Source: an uncultured Prevotella sp. (lineage in GTDB: Bacteria > Bacteroidota > Bacteroidia > Bacteroidales > Bacteroidaceae). From it: DNA of 48,894 nt. The translations under genes and the position numbers were made by a program. The notes under the pieces were generated by a model. The model was not told the origin of the DNA. It did not search any database and saw nothing but the letters and a program-made list of their open reading frames with translations. This document shows, one piece after another, positions 34,155 to 42,603 of this stretch (positions within the stretch are counted from its first letter, which is position 1; the number at the start of each line of letters is the position of its first letter). The stretch spans positions 1 through 48,894 of the forward strand of contig OMZO01000012.1 of NCBI GenBank assembly GCA_900315525.1, in the 5' to 3' direction.

Positions 34155-36299
34155 TCACTTCTCTATCAGCCAGTACTCCATGTGCTTCATCGTGCGTTTG
34201 CTCTTGAAGTTGAACTGGACATCGTTGAGGGCGTTGCCGATTTTACGGAAAGAAGTCTCTGGGTCGAAATTGGCATAACGCTGAGCCAGCAGAGTGCTGA
34301 TGTCGCCCAGACTCCACCACTTGCCTTGTTCAGTCTCCTTCGGGCGACGGAAAGTCTCACCAATCATCTCCACCAGGTCGTTCAACTTCTGGAAGGGCTC
34401 GTTTTCCTCGATCAGCGTCTGAATCTCATCATCCTCCAGCCAATGGCGCTCACCATTATTAAACAGATGAAGGGCCTGAGCAAAGAGCTGATAATGTTCG
34501 AGGTTATCCTCGAAATTGATGTTACCAGTGACGCCGACACAGACGAAACGTCGCGAACCAGTAGGATCGACAAGGGGCTTCAGCTGGTTGGTAGTGCCGA
34601 TAAACGAGGTATAACGACGATAGAGCTTGATCGTCTTGCCGTATGGTGGACGGAATTTCACGTCACTCGACGACAGGAGATATTTCAGCACAATCTGCTG
34701 CGAATTGGAGGTTTTGTCAAACTCATCGATATTAATCAGCGCAAAACTCGTCAGCGCAATATTCAGGTCAAACTCATTCTTGAAGTTCAGTTTGTCGTTG
34801 TAATAGTCACGCAGTTCTGGAGGCAGGATAATCTTGCAGAAACGCGTCTTTCCACACCCCTGACGACCTATCAGCAGAGGCGTCAACGCATTGCCAGTCA
34901 GCTGTTTGTCACTCTCACGCCACTGCGCCACCATTCCCACGAGCCACATCCTGAGATACTTCTCCCAATGCGGCTGTTCCGTAGGCACACGCTTGGCGAG
35001 GTCGGCAATGTAGTCATGCCCATTCCACTTGGGCAGTTTGTCGAGCCAAGTGTTCACTGGGTCGTATTGCTCGATGCGCGTCGAGTCGATGAATCGGTTC
35101 ACGTCCCGGTCCCACGATTTCAGTCCTAACTCTGTGGCTCTCAGCGTCATATCGTTGCGTACCTCTTCCGTCAGCGGCTTGAAACGCTGATCGTCGCTGA
35201 ACTTCTCGCGATACTCGGCCACACCTGTCAGCAGATTCTTACGCAACTCGTAGTTCGAGTTTAGGAATATCTCCGTCTTCATCGCCTGGATTGTATCGTC
35301 AGGCACACTTTTCAGCGGACGGATTTTGTGTTTCTTGCGATATGCCTCCTGCTCAGCGACGCTATAGACCGTCTGGAATATCTTCTCCACCAGCAGCTTA
35401 TCCCGATTCAGCACAGGATGCAGCATCGTCAGTCCCTGCGCATGCGCTTTGGGAATGCCTTGGTCGAGACACATTGAGGCGATTTGCATCAGCAGCGTCG
35501 CCTCCCTGTCCTCATCGGGCAATTCGAAATAGTGGCCCATTACCGTCTCCACGATAAACGTCCAGTTCAGATGATAGGTCCGGGTGACTGTGCGCCCAGG
35601 CATCAGATGGTCTTCCTCACGACTGATCACCACCGGCTGAAGCATTTCGTGCTGCTCTGTATCTGCATAGAACGGACGAGCATCAGCATTGAAAACCGCC
35701 TCAGGATCAGCACTCATATACACCGTTCTGTCAATGCGCGGCTCCAGGAACTCGATGTCGAAACCGAACTGATTCTGATAAGCTCGTCGCGCCGTATTAT
35801 ACAGATTAAGATGGAACTGACGGATGTCAGCCTCATCCATTGGGAGACTCTTTTCATTGCCCTTCTCATTGACGACCTGATTATGATACAATTCTCCGCG
35901 ACACACGATTTTCACACTCCTACCCGATCCTCCAAGGAAGCAGAGCATCGTCTCAGGCAGTTTCTTGGCCAACTCTCTGATTTCCACAGCTTTCTCATAG
36001 GTTTGCAGATCGTTCACTTCCAATACCACCAGACCATTATAGGCCATCATTTTCCAATCGTTCTTCCGCTTCACATAGTCAGCCGCAAAGCAGACACGAG
36101 GCAACTTGATGCCACCTTCCCAGTTGGTTGAAACCTGACCGTCGGGCAGCCGATGCGGATTCATCAGATGATATAGTTCGCGCGTATGCTTGACAGTCTT
36201 CTCTATCAGGCCTGTTTTGATGGCATTCGCCATCGCAGCCAGTTCCACACGATTGATGACCTCTTTTTTACCGTCTTTTTTGAGTAAAGTTACATTCAT
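34155..36299 (-). CDS. VirE N-terminal / VapE-type replicative helicase-like protein
   Basis: 714 aa. Residues about 20-150 form the VirE-N (BT4734/BF3469-like) domain, with CFLGGSGRSVKIVC resembling a primase-polymerase-like core; the C-terminal half is a VapE P-loop ATPase: Walker A GRQGCGKT (Lys484), Walker B INIDEFDK, and an arginine region PTGSRRFVCVGV. Related proteins occur in phages, satellites and Bacteroidota islands and act in replication. Its start faces a 790-base repeat-rich spacer and, beyond it, an HU-like gene, a pairing common in Bacteroides. No integrase or capsid gene is visible. Confidence 0.85.
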   Translation of the reverse strand: MNVTLLKKDGKKEVINRVELAAMANAIKTGLIEKTVKHTRELYHLMNPHRLPDGQVSTNWEGGIKLPRVCFAADYVKRKNDWKMMAYNGLVVLEVNDLQTYEKAVEIRELAKKLPETMLCFLGGSGRSVKIVCRGELYHNQVVNEKGNEKSLPMDEADIRQFHLNLYNTARRAYQNQFGFDIEFLEPRIDRTVYMSADPEAVFNADARPFYADTEQHEMLQPVVISREEDHLMPGRTVTRTYHLNWTFIVETVMGHYFELPDEDREATLLMQIASMCLDQGIPKAHAQGLTMLHPVLNRDKLLVEKIFQTVYSVAEQEAYRKKHKIRPLKSVPDDTIQAMKTEIFLNSNYELRKNLLTGVAEYREKFSDDQRFKPLTEEVRNDMTLRATELGLKSWDRDVNRFIDSTRIEQYDPVNTWLDKLPKWNGHDYIADLAKRVPTEQPHWEKYLRMWLVGMVAQWRESDKQLTGNALTPLLIGRQGCGKTRFCKIILPPELRDYYNDKLNFKNEFDLNIALTSFALINIDEFDKTSNSQQIVLKYLLSSSDVKFRPPYGKTIKLYRRYTSFIGTTNQLKPLVDPTGSRRFVCVGVTGNINFEDNLEHYQLFAQALHLFNNGERHWLEDDEIQTLIEENEPFQKLNDLVEMIGETFRRPKETEQGKWWSLGDISTLLAQRYANFDPETSFRKIGNALNDVQFNFKSKRTMKHMEYWLIEK

Positions 36300-36325
36300 G
36301 ATTTGTTTGTTTTAGATTTTGCCTA

Positions 36326-36355
36326 CAAAGATACGCAAAATCCGCCAAAAACAAA
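36326..36355 (-). promoter_or_regulatory. Promoter of the vapE-like gene
   Basis: On the - strand TTTG (36355-36352), 18 bp, TATCTTTG (36333-36326), 26 bases before the ATG. Confidence 0.6.
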
Positions 36356-36385
36356 ATAATTTCAGAGAAAATTTTGAAGATTAAC

Positions 36386-36499
36386 CTACATAACTACATA
36401 GAATCGTCTTTAAAAACTTTAAACAAAGGAATATTGGCAATTTTTTACATACATAATAACTACATAAAATCTACATATCAACTACATATAAACTACATA
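36386..36499 (+). repeat. Left iteron array, six CTACATA copies
   Basis: Copies begin at 36386 and 36394 (8 bp apart), then at 36460, 36471, 36482 and 36493 (exactly 11 bp apart, one helical turn). Four of the six are preceded by A (ACTACATA). The regular phase points to a protein binding one face of the helix. Confidence 0.8.
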
Positions 36500-36579
36500 A
36501 CATCTCAATCAAGTCTAGACCCCTATGCAGCCAAATCTCACAAGTCACTTCGCAGATTTCAGGACTAACTAGAATAAAT

Positions 36580-36661
36580 AATTCTCTAGAGAATTTGGCG
36601 CTTACCTCCCTATCTAGCAATATCGACAACGTATCCCAGCAATAAATTCTCTAGAGAATTT
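36580..36661. repeat. Two copies of a 16-bp palindrome
   Basis: AATTCTCTAGAGAATT at 36580-36595 and again within the 18-bp palindrome AAATTCTCTAGAGAATTT at 36644-36661; centres 65 bp apart. A short direct repeat ATTTCA(G/A)GACTA accompanies them (36556 and 36658). They lie at the middle of the mirrored iteron arrays. Confidence 0.8.
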
Positions 36662-36767
36662 CAAGACTACCATTAACTTCAAAACTTGCGAAGCCGTATC
36701 TTTCATCGTGCCAGAAGCCTATGCAAATCTTAAGAAGCAGTCATTTCAGCAAGGTTTTCACTAGATT

Positions 36768-36880
36768 TATGTAGTATTCATGTAGATATATGTAGTTATT
36801 ATGTATGTGGAAATTTAACTATTTATTCTAATATTCAGATACTTATACGCCAACATGTAGTTATGTAGTTGAATATGTAA
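36768..36880 (-). repeat. Right iteron array, inverted copies (TATGTAG)
   Basis: TATGTAG-like copies begin at 36768, 36779 (CATGTAG), 36789 and 36800 (TATGTAT), 10-11 bp apart; then after 47 bp a pair at 36854 (CATGTAG) and 36862, 8 bp apart, and a weaker TATGTAA at 36874. This mirrors the left array in order and spacing. Confidence 0.75.
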
Positions 36881-36955
36881 AATGCAGAAAATAATATTTC
36901 AAAAGAAACAGCTCAGAAAAATGGATTTTCTAAAAGATTTGAATTCTCTCAAAAA

Positions 36956-36987
36956 TTTGGCATTCTGCCTACAAAATCGTATCTTTG
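36956..36987 (+). promoter_or_regulatory. Distal promoter on the HU side
   Basis: TTTG 36956-36959, 20 bp, TATCTTTG 36980-36987. The start would fall just before a small hairpin (36996-37017). The 11 bases TCGTATCTTTG recur in the proximal promoter. Confidence 0.55.
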
Positions 36988-37040
36988 ACCTGGCGGTCGA
37001 AGATACTTTCGTTCGACAATAAAAATAAAATGACTTTTAT

Positions 37041-37071
37041 TTTGTATTGTTCTCACTTATTCGTATCTTTG
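37041..37071 (+). promoter_or_regulatory. Proximal promoter of the HU-like gene
   Basis: TTTG 37041-37044, 19 bp, TATCTTTG 37064-37071; the ATG at 37091 follows after about 20 bases. Confidence 0.7.
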
Positions 37072-37090
37072 CTCCAAAATCAACAATCGC

Positions 37091-37489
37091 ATGAGATACA
37101 GAGTCAAGAAAGAGACCAAGCCGAGGTTACAAACCTTTGGGAAATACAAGGCAGTAGCCGTACACTATCAGACCATCGAGAGCAATCAGCTGGTGAAGGA
37201 AACGGCCCAGCGCACAGGATTCAGCGAAGGCACCATCGAAGGCGTCCTGATGAGTGTCGCAGAAGTCGTCAATAGTCATCTGCGCGAAGGCGACCGAGTA
37301 CGCCTCCCTGAATGGGGCATGATGAAGTTGGAGATTGAGAGTGAAAAGGTAGATGATCCCAAGACCTTCCGCGCCAAGAAGCACATCCGCGGTGTCCGTC
37401 TCCACTTCCTCCCAGAAAGCTACGAAGGCACCCAGGCCCTCTACGACGGCATCACCTTCGAAAAAGACAAAACCTTCAAGGAGGAATAG
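37091..37489 (+). CDS. HU-like DNA-binding protein (HU-HIG type)
   Basis: 132 aa. The N-terminal YRVKKETKPRLQTFGKYKAVAV strand region and SNQLVKETAQRTGFSEGTIEGVLMSVAEVVNSHLREGDRVRLPEWGMMKLEIES give the HU/IHF helix-turn and beta-arm order of the Bacteroidota HU-HIG family, often encoded beside VirE-N/VapE proteins. It probably binds and bends DNA, plausibly at the adjoining repeat arrays. The tail ESYEGTQALYDG is partly duplicated just downstream of the stop (37535-37573). Confidence 0.82.
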   Translation: MRYRVKKETKPRLQTFGKYKAVAVHYQTIESNQLVKETAQRTGFSEGTIEGVLMSVAEVVNSHLREGDRVRLPEWGMMKLEIESEKVDDPKTFRAKKHIRGVRLHFLPESYEGTQALYDGITFEKDKTFKEE

Positions 37490-37573
37490 CATCAATACGC
37501 ATTGCGAAAAATTTCGTTGCGAAAATTTTCGCATAGAAAGCAACGAAGGCACCCAGGCCCTCTACAACGGCTC
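37414..37573 (+). repeat. Direct duplication of the 3' end of the HU-like gene
   Basis: About 38 bases at 37414-37452 recur at 37535-37573 with two or three changes (shared core ACGAAGGCACCCAGGCCCTC). The second copy lies outside the gene, behind a 14-bp palindrome GCGAAAATTTTCGC (37519-37532). It looks like a remnant of a second HU-like gene or a slipped duplication. Confidence 0.75.
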
Positions 37574-37586
37574 ATCTCCGAAAAAA

Positions 37587-38603
37587 CTAATCTCTGTTGA
37601 ACAATAAAAAGCGCTTCAGCTTTTGTATAATACCCTGTCTGAAGGTACACTTAAAAAGACACAACTTCCTTATTTCATTACCGAAATAGTCTTGATAGAC
37701 CATTATCCGCACTCTTTTAAGATTGACGGATTGCCAAGGTTCAGCGATACAGCCTTCATCCAACTCAAAAAACAGCTCTTGTCCAGATTTCTTTTTTACA
37801 CATACAGCCAACCCTTTTTGAGTCGGAACTACAAATGCACACTTGCAGGATCTACGTTCTTTGTAACTAAGCATACGCGAAGTCTTAAAACAAATGGCTT
37901 CCTGCTTGATAACAACGTATTTATCTCCTTCAATGTTCCGTGATGAAGGTATAATAACACCTGCTACCAGTTTATGGTGTCGCCCTTCATAGACCAACCC
38001 AATAGATAAAGTAAGGTATATATCCTTCAATTGGTCAATTACATTTTGGCCAGAGGAAATCATCTCATAGAAAGAAGGATCTGTCACAGAGAAATCATAT
38101 AATGCTTCGTTGTACTTAAACGTGATACGATACTTAGCACGATCCTTAGTAGGGTCTTCATGAAACTGAAAACTATCAGGATGAATCATCATAAGTGAAT
38201 AGTTCCCTTGGGCATACGTTTCAGGCGATATGGCAAGTTCCGTTGTATAAAAGATCTCTGGATGAACCAAATCTGAGAGATTTTGAAGTGTCTCTGGACT
38301 TGATATGATTGATCCAATTGCTATCATCTGATGATAGAATACATCTTCACTATGAGACTGATGTGGACATGGTCTCACATCTATCAGTTTAACAACGAAA
38401 AGCATAGGAATATGCCTAGCTTCATCTTCTGGTACCTCCCCATACTCTGTATTTGAGTCAATCGGACGTATCCATTTGGGTGAGCCATCCTCATTCTTAA
38501 CCACTTTCCATTGTTCTTCTCTATCAATAGTTACCTCTACTCCAGCGACACATCGTCCGCCACATTTGTATGAGTTTGCTAGGCAAATGAAGTGTTTATC
38601 CAT
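37587..38603 (-). CDS. Dual OB domain-containing protein
   Basis: 338 aa, no signal peptide. The opening KHFICLANSYKCGGRCVAGVEV, followed by WIRPIDS and a PMLFVVKLIDV segment, matches the dual-OB (DuOB) domain as I know it; OB folds usually bind nucleic acid. The C-terminal half is Cys- and Lys-rich (RRSCKCAFV, KLCLFKCTFRQG) and unassigned. It starts 11 bases after the DUF488 stop on the same strand, so the two form one unit; this pair lies beside a restriction-modification gene. Its role in defence or DNA modification is inferred from context only. Confidence 0.6.
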   Translation of the reverse strand: MDKHFICLANSYKCGGRCVAGVEVTIDREEQWKVVKNEDGSPKWIRPIDSNTEYGEVPEDEARHIPMLFVVKLIDVRPCPHQSHSEDVFYHQMIAIGSIISSPETLQNLSDLVHPEIFYTTELAISPETYAQGNYSLMMIHPDSFQFHEDPTKDRAKYRITFKYNEALYDFSVTDPSFYEMISSGQNVIDQLKDIYLTLSIGLVYEGRHHKLVAGVIIPSSRNIEGDKYVVIKQEAICFKTSRMLSYKERRSCKCAFVVPTQKGLAVCVKKKSGQELFFELDEGCIAEPWQSVNLKRVRIMVYQDYFGNEIRKLCLFKCTFRQGIIQKLKRFLLFNRD

Positions 38604-38614
38604 AGTGTTTTGGG

Positions 38615-39232
38615 CTAATCTAAGTATTCTTCTTGCTCAACACGGAAGCCAATTTCTTTATTCTTTAGTCGATAAGCATCATACAATTGATCCTCCACAG
38701 TATATGTTCCAAAGAGCTCGTCAACTTCTGGAAGTTTTGGTCTCTTTGCATGAAGATATTGATTGATCATCCTTTGTTCTAGATTATAATGACTCACGAT
38801 TGTCGAATCTTTCAGAATATGCAAAACTTCAAATCCGTGCTCATGAAAGTATCGAGCAAGAAATGCAAAACGATGACATTCAAGGGGATCTGCCTCAGAA
38901 CACATCAGAGCCACACTCTTTTGTTTTAGGACCATTAGCAACTTCTTTACACCTTCTTGAAATAACTCAGTATGGACCGCCTTCTCAAAATCGACTTGTC
39001 CATTTTCACCAATGGAGTCAAAACGTCGTGCACCAAATTCTTTTCCAAAGAACAGGTAATCAACATTATGAATTCTCAAATAGCCTTCCAGGGCATCTTG
39101 ATTGAATTGTGGAGAGTGGCTACTTGCAGGAACACTTCTCACATCAACAATACTATTGACTCCATGCATCTCTAACAGATGCAGAAATTCCGCTTGCGAA
39201 TGGTTCGAATGACCGATAGTGTATATTTTCAT
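38615..39232 (-). CDS. DUF488 domain-containing protein
   Basis: 205 aa from ATG 39232, which starts directly at the family's IYTIGHSNHS segment; the frame's ten upstream codons are not needed. VDVRSVPASSHSPQFN and LMCSEADPLECHRF, with the paired Cys and the CHR triad, are the family hallmarks and suggest a nucleotide- or nucleic-acid-directed enzyme, though no reaction is established to my knowledge. It heads the DUF488-dual OB unit, divergent from the type IIG gene. Confidence 0.8.
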   Translation of the reverse strand: MKIYTIGHSNHSQAEFLHLLEMHGVNSIVDVRSVPASSHSPQFNQDALEGYLRIHNVDYLFFGKEFGARRFDSIGENGQVDFEKAVHTELFQEGVKKLLMVLKQKSVALMCSEADPLECHRFAFLARYFHEHGFEVLHILKDSTIVSHYNLEQRMINQYLHAKRPKLPEVDELFGTYTVEDQLYDAYRLKNKEIGFRVEQEEYLD

Positions 39233-39259
39233 AGAAAATCTGTTAACATATTCTGCATG

Positions 39260-39291
39260 CAAAGGTAGTGTATTTTACTTAAACAACCAAA
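39260..39291 (-). promoter_or_regulatory. Promoter of the DUF488-dual OB unit
   Basis: On the - strand TTTG (39291-39288), 20 bp, TACCTTTG (39267-39260). Confidence 0.65.
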
Positions 39292-39319
39292 TTATATACA
39301 ATCTTTTTCTTCTTTTCTT

Positions 39320-39349
39320 TTTGGGTTTCGAGATTATTTGCTATCTTTG
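39320..39349 (+). promoter_or_regulatory. Promoter of the type IIG gene
   Basis: TTTG 39320-39323, 18 bp, TATCTTTG 39342-39349; it supports the ATG at 39377. Confidence 0.65.
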
Positions 39350-39376
39350 CACCTAAACTATCATTATCCTAAAATT

Positions 39377-42300
39377 ATGCTACTGCAAAAAAACATCGTT
39401 AAGAAATACCTAGCTTTGCTCAGTGAGGAACAGACACAAGCGGCTTGGAACCAATACCAGTCATATTTCCTGAATAAGGATATACAACAGAATATCCAGC
39501 AGTCGAAAGAAGAGCAATTTCAGGAGGGTTTTCTTCGTGAACTTTTTGTCAAGGTGCTAGGATATACCTTGAATCCGTCGCCAAACTTCAACCTCATAAC
39601 CGAGAAGAAGAACGAGACGAATTCGAAGAAGGCTGATGGCGCTATTCAGAAAGATGGCAAGGTGATAGGTGTAATTGAGTTGAAAGACCATAAGACCACA
39701 GACCTTTCGAAAGTGGAGCCTCAGGCATTCAACTACAAGAGCCAGCATCCAGATGCACGTTATGTCGTGATCTCCAATTTCGAGAAGCTTCGTCTTTATA
39801 TTGACAATGCGGTGGAGTATCGTGAATGGGATTTATTCCGTATGACTCACGATGACTTCCGTGAATTGTTCCTGTGTTTAGCATGGCCTCAGGTAAAAAG
39901 AGGTGTGGCCTTGCAGATGAAACAGGAATCCGTTTCGAGTGAAGACCAGATTACGAAGGCTCTCTACAAAGACTATTCGCAATTCAAGCGAGTGCTTTTT
40001 GCTGATATTCTGAAACAGAATCCTGCCCCAGAAGGAAAGGATGAAAAAGAATGGCAACTGCTTCTTTTTAAGAAGACGCAGAAGCTCCTTGATCGTCTGC
40101 TGTTTATCTTCTTCGCTGAAGATTGTGGACTTCTGCCTCCCAATTCGATGGTACAGATGATCGACCAATGGGAGAGCCTGAAGGAGATGGACGAATATCG
40201 TCCTTTCTACGACAGAATGAAGAAGTACTTCGGCTACATGAATACAGGCTATCAAGGCAAGAAGTATGAGATTTTTGCCTATAATGGTGGCCTTTTTAAG
40301 CCTGATGAAGTGCTGGATAACATCAAAATCACAGATGAACTTCTAGTAGCACACACTCGCAAGTTGTCTGAATACGACTTTGAGAGTGATGTGGATGTGA
40401 ACATCTTGGGTCATATCTTTGAGAATTCGCTTTCAGAGATTGAAGAGGTTACTCAGCAAATCAATAATGGAACAACACCACAGACCTCAAAGCGCAAGCA
40501 AGACGGTGTGTTCTATACGCCTCAGTATATCACCAAATACATTGTGGAGAATACTGTTGGTCGTCTTTGTGCTGAGAAGAAACAGCAGCTGAATATCGTT
40601 GAGGATGAGTATTTCTCAGATCAACGTCGCCAGATGCAAACCAAGAAGCGATTATTGGATCAGTTGCAGCAATATCGTGATTGGTTGCTTCAGATTACGA
40701 TCCTCGATCCTGCCTGTGGTAGTGGTGCTTTCCTGAATGCTGCCTTGCAGTTCCTGATGGCTGAACACAAGTTGATTGACGAGATGGAGGCAAAGGTGGC
40801 TGGTTCTGCTATCGTATTCCAGGATGTAGAGAACAGCATCTTAGAGCATAACCTCTATGGCGTTGACATCAACGAAGAGAGTGTTGAGATAGCCCAATTA
40901 GCTCTCTGGCTTCGTACTGCAAAACCACATCGTAAACTGAACTCGCTCAATGAGAATATCAAATGTGGCAACTCCCTGATTAGCGATCCTGCTATTGCTG
41001 GCGAAAAAGCCTTCAACTGGCAAGAGCAGTTCCCCAAGGTATTCGAAAAAGGAGGCTTTGATGTGGTGATAGGTAATCCGCCGTATCTGCGTGTTCAAGG
41101 ATTACGTGAGAATCACCAAAAAGAGTCCGTTTTTTACGAACATAATTTTGTGTCTGCTACTGGGAGATTTGATTTCTATGTTCTATTTATTGAGAAAGGA
41201 TTCTCATTGTTAAATAAGAATGGTGTTTTATCATTCATCCTACCACATAAGTTTATTAATGCAGATTTTGGAATAGGTATAAGGAATTATATTTACGATA
41301 GCAAAGCACTGAATAATCTCGTTTCATTTGGTGCAGAACAAGTATTTAGCGATGCAAGTGTTTATACTTGCATTATAGGGCTTTCACATGGGAATAGTGT
41401 TTTTCATTATGCAAAAGTGAAACCTTTAGAGCTTCAGGAGGCATCTGATACTCATACAGAAATATTAATTGACAATCTTGCAGATACCACTCGATGGAGT
41501 TTTCAAAGTAGTGAAGATTCAAATGTAATTGCCAAAATTAATAAGCAGCCATTACTCTTCAAGACTATTACGAAGGCTTGTAGTCAAGGTACTGTAAGCA
41601 TGGGTGATGATATTTATATGCTAAAGGGGAAAATAGAAGGTAATTACTTTATTGGTTTCTCTGAACAGATTCAGCAGTATGTAAAGTTAGAGAAGGATAT
41701 CATGAAACCCATATTGAAAGGAGAAGATATTAAGCGATATGCACCACTTGAAAATACATATTGGCTAATATATCCACATCATTCTGTAAATGGGAAAACT
41801 ATTCCGTATGAAGAAAATGAAATGAAAGAACATTTTCCTCTTACATACGAATATCTTTTGCCATTTAAGTCAGAACTTGTAGATAAGAAGATTAGATATA
41901 AAACCAATGAGAAATATTGGTATGCTTTACACCGTTCTCGTGAAATTACGATGTTTGAAACTCCCAAAATAATTACGGCTGAGATTTCTTTTGGTTGTAA
42001 TATGACTTATGATACTAAGAACTTATACCACAATACTAAGTGTTATACTATTTTATTTGACGAGGTATTCGAAAAGTATACTCAGGCATATCTTACAATC
42101 CTTAATTCGAGAATATTATGGTACTATCTCTCACAAACGGGTTATACTCTTAGAGGTGGCTTCTTTTGTTTCAAAACCAAATATCTAGAGCCCTTTCATT
42201 TGCCAGACCTGACATCTCCTGAAAATCAAGACATTGCTGATACTTTGTCTGTTTTTGCCAATCAAATGTTCTCCCTCAACTCCCAAATTCAAGAGAAGCG

Positions 42301-42592
42301 CACTCGTTTTCTCCGTCGTTTGAATGAGAACTTTGAGGGCATTAAGATAACAACAGCTTTGCAGATGTTTGACCAGTTGGACTTCAAGGGCTTCGTGGCA
42401 GAACTGAAGAAACAGAAGATAAAACTCACACTGGTTCAGCAAGACGAGTGGGAAGACTACTTTAACCAATATCGCCAAGCCTGCCAAGAACTCTCAGAGC
42501 AAATTCAGACTACAGACAACGAGATAGACAACAAGGTGTTCGACCTCTATGGTCTAACTCAGGAAGAACGTGAAATTGTTATAAATGCATAA
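39377..42592 (+). CDS. Type IIG restriction-modification enzyme (Eco57I-like)
   Basis: 1071 aa from ATG 39377, after the promoter. The N-terminal nuclease domain has a PD-(D/E)xK pattern (Asp87, Glu101-Leu-Lys103 in VIELKDH). The adenine-methyltransferase domain has motif I LDPACGSGAF (Asp444) and motif IV GNPPY (Asn567-Tyr570). A target-recognition domain follows from about residue 580 to 930, then a helical end (ENQDIADTLSVFANQMFSL). One polypeptide would thus methylate and cut foreign DNA. Bases about 41100-42180, the recognition domain, are visibly more AT-rich than both flanks, as if exchanged by recombination. No frameshift is seen. Confidence 0.88.
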   Translation: MLLQKNIVKKYLALLSEEQTQAAWNQYQSYFLNKDIQQNIQQSKEEQFQEGFLRELFVKVLGYTLNPSPNFNLITEKKNETNSKKADGAIQKDGKVIGVIELKDHKTTDLSKVEPQAFNYKSQHPDARYVVISNFEKLRLYIDNAVEYREWDLFRMTHDDFRELFLCLAWPQVKRGVALQMKQESVSSEDQITKALYKDYSQFKRVLFADILKQNPAPEGKDEKEWQLLLFKKTQKLLDRLLFIFFAEDCGLLPPNSMVQMIDQWESLKEMDEYRPFYDRMKKYFGYMNTGYQGKKYEIFAYNGGLFKPDEVLDNIKITDELLVAHTRKLSEYDFESDVDVNILGHIFENSLSEIEEVTQQINNGTTPQTSKRKQDGVFYTPQYITKYIVENTVGRLCAEKKQQLNIVEDEYFSDQRRQMQTKKRLLDQLQQYRDWLLQITILDPACGSGAFLNAALQFLMAEHKLIDEMEAKVAGSAIVFQDVENSILEHNLYGVDINEESVEIAQLALWLRTAKPHRKLNSLNENIKCGNSLISDPAIAGEKAFNWQEQFPKVFEKGGFDVVIGNPPYLRVQGLRENHQKESVFYEHNFVSATGRFDFYVLFIEKGFSLLNKNGVLSFILPHKFINADFGIGIRNYIYDSKALNNLVSFGAEQVFSDASVYTCIIGLSHGNSVFHYAKVKPLELQEASDTHTEILIDNLADTTRWSFQSSEDSNVIAKINKQPLLFKTITKACSQGTVSMGDDIYMLKGKIEGNYFIGFSEQIQQYVKLEKDIMKPILKGEDIKRYAPLENTYWLIYPHHSVNGKTIPYEENEMKEHFPLTYEYLLPFKSELVDKKIRYKTNEKYWYALHRSREITMFETPKIITAEISFGCNMTYDTKNLYHNTKCYTILFDEVFEKYTQAYLTILNSRILWYYLSQTGYTLRGGFFCFKTKYLEPFHLPDLTSPENQDIADTLSVFANQMFSLNSQIQEKRTRFLRRLNENFEGIKITTALQMFDQLDFKGFVAELKKQKIKLTLVQQDEWEDYFNQYRQACQELSEQIQTTDNEIDNKVFDLYGLTQEEREIVINA

Positions 42593-42603
42593 ACAATAAG
42601 AAT

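Larger units (their letters stand above)
36300..37090. other. 790-base AT-rich spacer between vapE-like and HU-like genes
   Basis: Contains, left to right, the vapE promoter, six CTACATA repeats, two AATTCTCTAGAGAATT palindromes, inverted TATGTAG repeats and two HU-side promoters. I see no credible protein gene: the one open frame of 64 codons (36374-36568) is only repeat translation. Position and symmetry suggest a replication origin or a large operator. Confidence 0.7.

Noticed and set aside
36374-36568. 64-codon frame over the left iteron array
   Set aside because: The translation is mostly Tyr/Ile/Asn repeats produced by CTACATA; it is not a credible protein.
36386-36880. CRISPR array
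   Set aside because: Repeats are 7-8 bp at 8-11 bp spacing with inverted copies on the other side; no long repeats, spacers or cas genes.
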